Below are positions 58,601 through 64,000 of a stretch of 64,000 nucleotides of DNA, one piece after another. This DNA is from Loripinus fragilis (lineage: Eukaryota > Mollusca > Bivalvia > Lucinida > Lucinidae), in contig CAXHUL010000547.1 in NCBI GenBank assembly GCA_964019695.1, positions 1 to 64,000 on the forward strand, in the 5' to 3' direction. The notes below the pieces were generated by a model. The model saw only the letters and a program-made list of their open reading frames with translations. It ran no database searches and had not been told where the DNA came from. A program made the translations under genes and the position numbers. How positions within the stretch are numbered: the first letter of the stretch is position 1; each line of letters opens with the position of its first letter.

Positions 58601-59774
58601 ACAATTATGCATTATTGCTATCATGTTGTCACTTGGTCTAAATCTCAGTTGGTATATTTCCATATGTATGGACCATTATATCAACTGCACAATAGTCATA
58701 ACCACAGTGCTCCATAAAAATATAAATAATTGAGAAATATTAATGCTAACGTAGGCCCCAATATAGATTCTTGTGGGACGCCCAATTTAATATTTTCTAG
58801 TTTAGTCATACTATTCTTACTTAGCATTAATTGATGAAGAACCAGGATGTATGAAGCAAATAATTTGAGAGTATCATCTCTGAATTTATAACTTGAAAGT
58901 TTGTTTATAAAGATAGAATGGCCAATTAAGTCAAATGCTTTTCTAAAATCTAGAAAGTGTGTACCTACAATATCCCCTTTGTCTACACATTTCATCCACT
59001 AGTCGATCAAATTTATTAATGCTGTTTGAAGCTGTATTTAGGCATGTACCCAGACTGGTTTTGTGTTATAAGTCATATTCATTTAAAAAACAACAACAAC
59101 AGCATTAGATGTTCATTCATACGTTTTTCAAAGATTTTTTTATAGAAATTTTGTTACCATCATACATTTATTTCAATCAGGAACATATCCTGATTATTAA
59201 TCTCTTATCCACACCCCTCAAAATGTGAAACAATACAGCGATGATTTATCTTTATATAAAACATAATTGTGCCAACAAATGAGAAATATGGTTGTATCAT
59301 ATTATCACGTGAACTGGTCCAGATATGCAATTAATGTGTGTTCTGACGCAATTATCAGGAGCCGCCTTGGTATGTGGGTAAACCACTAGCCTTGCACCCA
59401 GAGGTCCCAAACTCGATCCCTGCCCAGCTCCTCCAGTCTGTCATGGCTCTGTGTCCCCAGGGGGGGGGGGTACTCTGATAATTTCATAAATCTGTAGGCT
59501 TGGGTCACCACATGTCACCTAAGCTGTTGATGGGACTTTAAACACAAACTCTCACACTCAGACACAATCAATGACTAGTTAAATAGTACAGTATGATGTT
59601 ATGGAAGATACAAAGTCTACCTACCTTGAACGAAGAACCAGATGACAAGTACAAAGGTGAAGATACTCATAGCTGGAAGAAAGGAGATTCTGACCTTGAT
59701 GCAGAATATAGCCATCAAAACAGCATTGGAGATAATTATAATTATTGCTAGGACAAACGCTGCCATACTCTCAA
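55451..59774 (-). CDS. Small multi-pass membrane protein with Cys-rich C terminus (last two exons)
   Basis: Minus-strand exons 59774-59625 and 55653-55451 are joined by a 3.97-kb intron with consensus sites (acceptor TTTTACAG, donor CAAG|GTAGGT, acceptor TTATTTCAG). The split codon G/AG restores a continuous frame of 117 codons to TAA. The product runs ESMAAFVLAIIIIISNAVLM, CIKVRISFLPAMSIFTFVL, WFFVQEAVLGSIIFGVLFT, QYDKVSWAAYLFFIPGLVMV, then a tail with seven cysteines in 17 residues (ICAKKACCAICACSACC) ending EPGEKA. Hydropathy by eye gives about four helices, so it looks tetraspan-like. I do not recognise the family. The Cys cluster after the last helix suggests palmitoylation, which is inference. 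The 5' end is unsettled. Confidence 0.75.
55763..56000. mobile_element. MITE with GGCATGAGATTTCCAACAAT ends
   Basis: GCCGTGGCATGAGATTTCCA at the left and GAAATCTCATGCCATGGC at the right are inverted ends of about 33 bp. Inside are CTCTGATCAGACTGTGC and GCTGGTCTGAGTCTTTG. A truncated sister lies at 13545-13960. Confidence 0.75.
56010..56416 (-). pseudogene. CR1/Jockey-like element, RT C-terminal part (downstream half)
   Basis: On the minus strand: IYDTRSKIKVVNIQKLLGIY, IDKNPHWTDHIDYLCSD, ITSKISLL, then LSKLQKRATRIFLYAP and DTASSDMLNTLGWLTI. These are the thumb and C-terminal blocks of CR1/Jockey-type reverse transcriptases. Stops interrupt it. It continues the half at 58541-59140. Confidence 0.75.
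56512..58197 (+). CDS. RTE-like reverse transcriptase with embedded zinc-finger module
   Basis: 561 codons are open from 56512; the frame is also open further 5', so the true start is lost. RT blocks in order: KSGKAAGPSGIVMEMIKAAG, DWEESFIVCLYKGKGD, NYRGLKLTEQAMKILERI, FCFVPGRGTTDAIFVVRK, MALVDLEKAFDRVPR (first catalytic Asp), GVHQGSVLSPLLF, and DLYADDLVIIAD (catalytic YADD). At about residues 383-427 there is a Cys/His module, CAVC, CNGC, WVHKKCSGL, CARC, with PHD-like spacing. FCYLGDMLSAGGGCE and a C-terminal region follow. A TAG at 58195-58197 ends the frame after KLQL, but coding similarity continues. No endonuclease domain is present. The element is probably dead but young. Confidence 0.88.
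   Translation: MVHHARHKADKVVYEGIDHKSSDIFRLANQMRKENVDVVGDKPVKNDTGEMSMSEEAKQNAWAKHYERLLNVEFDWNPDHLSNEPPLEGPPIPITIDMVKKAISKMKSGKAAGPSGIVMEMIKAAGDTGATMIRDLATAIIRDGKVPTDWEESFIVCLYKGKGDALDRGNYRGLKLTEQAMKILERIVDGLIRQVVSIDDSQFCFVPGRGTTDAIFVVRKLQEKYLAVNKRLYMALVDLEKAFDRVPRKVILWALRKLGVEEWIVRLVQALYANARSRVRVGEGFSKEFEVKVGVHQGSVLSPLLFIIVLEALSREFRAVVPWEDLYADDLVIIADSLEECVRRLLIWKEAMEKKGLRVNAGKTKVMICGTGLDLLQSSGEYPCAVCRTGVGNNSIYCNGCKLWVHKKCSGLQRLTPNPDYRCARCMGNARPIDRRPQSEVQVGPDKLEVVASFCYLGDMLSAGGGCEMAVTTRVKSAWKKFRELLPVLTSRHLSYKTRGHVYSSCVRSAMLHASETWPFTKTNLQRLQRNDRALIRQICSIKPEDVARVRSRELLAKLQL
58198..58504 (+). pseudogene. C-terminal remainder of the RTE-like protein
   Basis: After the TAG the same frame reads DLDLILRERRLRWFGHVAHS, the RLRWFGHV motif common at RT C termini. 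A run of about 14 G at 58303-58316 shifts the frame. The continuation WKKLTEKDCHEWKLTTVDPQ then runs to APAPAH and a stop at 58502-58504. One nonsense change and one homopolymer frameshift therefore separate this from an intact end. Confidence 0.75.
58541..59140 (-). pseudogene. CR1/Jockey-like element, RT core (upstream half)
   Basis: Minus-strand blocks, with frameshifts: IFEKRMNEHLM, QSGYMPKYSF, QTALINLIDRL, DKGDIVGTHFLDFRKAFD (first catalytic block), ENIKLGVPQESILGPTL, a degraded YADD box (DYCAVDIMVHTYG), and MNYDKTTLMVVETQHLN. The next expected block lies at 56416 downwards, beyond the RTE-like insertion. Confidence 0.75.
59358..59575 (+). mobile_element. tRNA-derived SINE, type 2
   Basis: AGGAGCCGCCTTGGTATGTG, AACCACTAGCCTTGC, box B-like AACTCGATCCCTG, a G-run, TAAGCTGTTGATGGGACTTT and AAACACAAACTCTCAC. 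Confidence 0.7.
59625..59774 (-). CDS. Multi-pass membrane protein gene, penultimate exon
   Basis: 150 nt, entered with two bases of a split codon and left with one. It encodes ESMAAFVLAIIIIISNAVLM through VIWFFVQ, two hydrophobic segments. Minus-strand acceptor TTTCTTTTACAG and donor CAAG|GTAGGT are clear on inspection. Confidence 0.78.
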
Positions 59775-60966
59775 CTGTAAAAGAAAGCAACAATAATGAT
59801 TGACTATGTCATTTATTGGTAATAATTCCAGATAGTTCATTTAATCATTTACATGCACAAGCGAAATTTCCTTAAGGCTTAGCTCCTCCAACAAAATATA
59901 TTGCCCTTTTATTTGTTTGCATCCTCCATATTTTGTAAGTGATTTTCACAGAATATCTAGTTCATAAACTAATGGCATAAAGTTAAGCATATTTCGATGG
60001 TGTTGTTAATTTTTAGGAGACTGTCAAGTTTAGCATAATATTGTATTGCACATCAACATTTACTGTTATTTAACTATCCAAAAGTCAGCAATAAAGAACA
60101 CTTCCAATCCTGATGACGTCACGGCAGCCCGCGAATTGTACCTACTAAGACACCCCAAACATCATAAAGGTGTTTTTCTCAAAAATTTAGAAACGGTTTT
60201 GTTGACTGTCTATCAAAGCTTTCAGATAACCATCCCTGCTAAATCGCCATGGTAGAGCTGTATGGCTCTGACGATTTCGAACTGGTTTCAATAACGACGA
60301 ATTCTAGCCGTTTGGCTCGAGGCTGATATTCGGATATTGCCTAGGAAATCTGTTTCAGAGCTTTTATTTTCTGTAAATGCCTCTATGTTTATCTTACATC
60401 TGCTGTAAATAATGGCACAAAAAAGTATTGGCTGAATTTCATTTCATTAACACATTTTATGACTAAACTTTGTACATGTTTGTTTTCAAAATGCTCCTTA
60501 CCAGATCACGTGATTTGTAAAACTTTGTTCTCATAACTTGGATGGAGCATTGGTCTTAAAGTCTGAAAAACTAAGCCATCTTGTATTGTTGTTTTCAAAC
60601 AGCATCGAAGTTTGGCATTATGCCTGCTGAGAGTACCCTCAAAAACCTTGTTCATTTGAGTCAATAAATACTTTTCAGAATTCTAAAATTTCGCATGCCG
60701 ACTCGAAATAAGTATGGTAGACTAACCTTAAAAAGCATTTAACGGTAACCCATCAAATCTAATGTTTTTGGTCAATGAAAATACAATATATATGCACGAG
60801 CGTAACTACGTAATTGGGGTAACGCCTATGGTAATATAGGCTATCAAAGAACATATACAGACGACAGAGCAGACAACAGTTGTAGTGAATGGCAGGTGTT
60901 GATACAACCAATATTGGTGCACAACGTAGTATTTCAAGTTACTCATAGCACTCTATTGATAGAATG
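59775..60966. other. Intron or upstream stretch of the minus-strand gene, no exon supported
   Basis: A donor-like CTG|GTAAGG lies near 60490 on the minus strand after a possible ATG, but it ends in phase 0 and cannot join the 59774 exon, which needs phase 1. I see no repeat family that I recognise here. Confidence 0.4.
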
Positions 60967-60979
60967 ACCATTGAAGCCA

Positions 60980-61177
60980 GGGGAGCGCAGTGGCTCAGTG
61001 GTAGAGTGCTTGACTCGAGACCAGAGAATGCGGGTGCGAGCCTCACCGGCGTCAATGTGATGTGGTCCTTGAGAAAGACACATTTATCCTAGCTTAGTAC
61101 TGTTTCAACAAATAAAGACCCATCCCTGTTTAACTGAAAGATTGTTGATGGGACGTAAAGAATCAAATCAACCAGAA
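60980..61177 (+). mobile_element. tRNA-derived SINE, type 1, copy 3
   Basis: GGAGCGCAGTGGCTCAGTGG, a box B region decayed to GGGTGCGAGCC, and TTGATGGGACGTAAAGAATC. A 13-bp flanking duplication with two mismatches (ACCATTGAAGCCA at 60967, ACCGTTGAAGTCA at 61178) suggests it is older than copy 2. Confidence 0.85.
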
Positions 61178-61879
61178 ACCGTTGAAGTCACTGCCAATGC
61201 ATCTTTGGTAGTCAAAGAGTTAGGATAAAATGACTCTATGGTTTGATAGGTCGTCAAAGGGTACTTTTTCAGTGCAGCGATGGGCTTTATTTTACCCGAT
61301 GTCTTTCGATTTAAATAATGGTAGTCTATAGAGAAATCAAAATAAATGTAAACTATGGGAAGATCAAATTACAGACAAAGTGTAATTATGATAAAGAGAT
61401 CATACGCTGAACTCAAAACTATGGTCAGTCTGCGCTTGAACGCATTCTGAAAAAGCGTGTGTCGTGCTCAGCTTCATTAAATTGACTTCTAAGACTATCA
61501 GACAGATAGTAATAAACCGAATAGCCATAGGCGAAAGTGCAGGCTGTTCAGGATGTGCTAAGGGTTTGAAGTAGAGACCAAGTTCACTATCAAGTTCACC
61601 AATTATAGGTCATATATTTTATTGACAAAATGTGCTTTTTTGTATGGTTCGATATTTAGGACAAGGCCGTACAGAAATATTCAGCTAATAGTTCCAAACT
61701 AGTCACGAAACACACAAAAGCCACTTTAGCACCAGATCGACCATTTCAAAAAATAAACAATATTGAAACGAGCCCCCACCGAGGCCGAGTGCTTAACTGA
61801 TAGTAGCCTAAATTCTAAAGCATAAACTCCCTAATTACAATACTTTTGGAAAGCATTTACTTGTGTTTGCGTAATTTAT

Positions 61880-62165
61880 CAAAGCATTAACTAAACTAGT
61901 TTTATCGTTTGAGAATCGAATAAAACCATGCATTAAAACAGATTTTCGGGAAGCGTCAACGTTGCGTACATAATGACAAAATTGTAAATATGAGATTTCA
62001 AAGTGAGATTTCTTAATGTCATTTGATAAAAAGAATTTAACATTCGTGCTCTTGTATAATTGAATTTATTAAACTCGTTGCGAAAAAGAGATAAAATGCT
62101 CGGCAAGCCTCGTATTTTATCTCATTTCCCCAACTCGTTTAAGATCCTCTATTTAATGAAACCAA
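61880..62165. mobile_element. Family E MITE, inverted
   Basis: The body (ATAATGACAAAATTGTAAAT, GAGATTTCAAAGTG) comes first, then TTGAATTTATTAAACTCG, GAGATAAAATGCTCGGC and GTATTTTATCTC form the hairpin. Confidence 0.6.
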
Positions 62166-62229
62166 GATCGAGGAAAATAACTAGTTAATTGTTTTTAGTC
62201 ACATACTTTTTGTGGGCTATTTGGAGAAG

Positions 62230-62500
62230 CCGGGTAATTACACTGCATTGAGACTGAAACTGATAGATTTTTCTTGCACGACGGATAGCCCGGGATAGTT
62301 AATTTGCCCATACCCATGTTATCTTACCCAGGCTGTCAGGACCCACGCACATGGTCACCATATGTCAAGGTGGCGACATCATAATAATATTGCATCTCAG
62401 TACATTAAGGAACTTCTGGGAGTTTATTTGATAATTGAATGCGGAATAAAGAATCCATTATTTTCGGTGAGAATGGGATAGAAAAATCAGTCCCTGGGCA
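62230..62500. repeat. Family K sequence
   Basis: CGGATAGCCCGGGATAG, CCCATGTTATCTTACCC, GCATCTCAGTACATTAAGGA and GGGATAGAAAAATCAGTCCC resemble 19218-20060. Confidence 0.45.
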
Positions 62501-63419
62501 TCTAGGCTATGAGCTACTAAGGGTTTTCTCCCTCAGGGGGAATTTTGTAGACAATGTTTTTCATAAAGCGTATCCCCTAACGAGCTTTTTGAAACGTGTT
62601 AGCTCTCTGGCGGCTGGGGCGTTTGGGTGTTACAGCGTGTTAATTACGTTACCCCTCATTAAAAAAAACCTAAAAAACAAAAATATATAATTGAGGCTGT
62701 TAATGTAGTACTTTAACAATTCAAATGGGCACATTAGTAATGTAATATACAATAACAGTTAATTCCCTGCAGATATTGATGTTTTTCTAAGTTATTTAGG
62801 CCCAATGCGGTGTCATTAACGTTACATTTTTCAACTACATCCTATAAAATCATTGAAATTTGTTAAATAGTTTAATTTGATAATTTTCTCAATAAGTATT
62901 TTAGGTTAAAATAACATTTCTATAAAAGATAATTTACTGACCATTCTAACACTGCAAACAGCTTGCTTCTATCACAAAAACTTTAAAAGTTATAAGCTGT
63001 TGGTTATGACAACCCAGAAGAAAACATTATGTAAGGTAAGAAACTTTTCATTTAAAAATACAGCATACATTCCAATCTATATGCTTTTAAACACCATATA
63101 TGAGCATTCTATTGATAAGCAAGACAAACAGGGGATATTAAACATTGTTTCTGGTGTAAATATCAATTTGATGTTTGAATGCCAATATGTTATGTAAGTT
63201 ACATTAACTTCAAGGCGTTCTATAAACTGATTAATACCCTAAATGATAAATAATAGGGTCTTTTAATTCATTCAAAACTTTTGTGTGTTTAATAGATAAA
63301 AAGATCATAATTTGTCTGAAATAGAATTTATCAGCTCGTTTTAAGAGACTATATCAAATTATCAAAGCATATTTGCTTTTGTGAAATGACATATTTTTGA
63401 ACTTAAAAAATATTCTTAC

Positions 63420-63453
63420 CAACTTGGCAAAATTTATAGCTTTTAAACGTCAT
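63420..63453 (-). CDS. Tentative first coding exon of the multi-pass membrane protein gene
   Basis: On the minus strand ATG starts MTFKSYKFCQV and one further base reaches the donor GTTG|GTAAGA. It leaves in phase 1, exactly what the exon at 59774 needs; G plus TT gives Val, then ESMAAF. The only evidence is the phase match and a good donor, so a chance fit is possible. Confidence 0.3.
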
Positions 63454-64000
63454 TACTAAAGAATATTAGAGCTCTCAAGTGAAGCTGAATATAAATATAT
63501 CCACACGTTCTGTTAAAACTGTTAAAGTAATGCAAATTACCATATTAAATATATCATAAGGAACTATGTCTGTCAAAAATGATGTCAAAGACAGTATAAA
63601 TTGAGTCTAAAATGGTAATACAAGGTGGATTTAGATTTTGTAATACTTATCTAAAGACTGTTGGTACTAAGTTAAATTCATTTACTTATTTAACAGCAAC
63701 CAAATAATTTTAGTGCAACCAGTTAACTGTTGTTCATATTATACGAACATAGTAACACGATACAGGCTAGTATTCATTGAATATTTATGCTCATCTACAG
63801 TAATAAAAACTGCTTTTAACTAAATATTGTGTTTCAGGTGGTAGTATACAAAAGTGTGTGCTAACAATCCAGATAGTATCAAGCATATATAAGTTGGTAC
63901 AATAAAATTTGATATGTTTTACATTAGATAAGTGAATTTAATCAGAAATTGTTTAAAGAATTTGTCTCCAAACACAATTTTATACTGACATCTTATTTGC
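63454..64000. other. AT-rich end of window, nothing assigned
   Basis: Only short frames are present. A TTGTGTTTCAG acceptor-like sequence at about 63828-63838 is followed within a few codons by a stop and cannot be tied to a gene. Confidence 0.4.

Noticed and set aside
63828..63870. Plus-strand exon after the TTGTGTTTCAG acceptor
   Set aside because: The frame stops after a few codons and no partner exon is visible.

Overview
The window is metazoan nuclear DNA: AT-rich, intron-rich (GT-AG introns with pyrimidine tracts), and dense in inverted-repeat elements, tRNA-derived SINEs and non-LTR retroelements. The mix of dispersed families (elements opening with TTTAGCTCACCTGAGC, paired TATGTCTCCCCC ends, TACAGTAAAACCTGTC palindromes, the GGTTCGCACAGGCTTGAAAAG repeat) is what I associate with bivalve molluscs. 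That assignment is inference from repeat style; no species marker is present.

Region 1-33051 (+) is the 3' half of one gene of the Patched-related / sterol-sensing-domain family. Twelve exons in one consistent reading phase encode 596 C-terminal residues: the end of the first sterol-sensing bundle, the large second extracellular loop, the second six-helix RND bundle with the GLAVDYSAHVGHTF signature, and a soluble tail ending in a class I PDZ-ligand-like sequence. The window opens inside the first exon. The intron after it holds the most unusual object here: seventeen copies of a 117-bp unit made from the last 101 bp of that exon plus the first 16 bp of the intron, including the splice donor. 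Fourteen copies share one nonsense codon. The array is interrupted by two insertions and is followed by a hairpin element and a 31-bp minisatellite that runs up to the next splice acceptor.

Region 33052-55450 shows no supportable host gene. It holds palindromic MITE-like elements of several families, a type-2 tRNA SINE, decayed RT-class retroelement pieces (37.0-37.5 and 49.2-50.4 kb), tandem duplications and a 1.3-kb element with very long terminal inverted repeats.

Region 55451-63453 (-) holds the 3' end of a small multi-pass membrane protein of unknown family with a cysteine-rich tail: two secure exons and one tentative upstream exon. Its large intron contains a clean nested insertion: a plus-strand RTE-like element carrying a reverse transcriptase with an embedded zinc-finger module sits inside an older minus-strand CR1/Jockey-like element.

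The two host genes are convergent and separated by about 22 kb of repeats. I see no operon-like or functional relationship between them.
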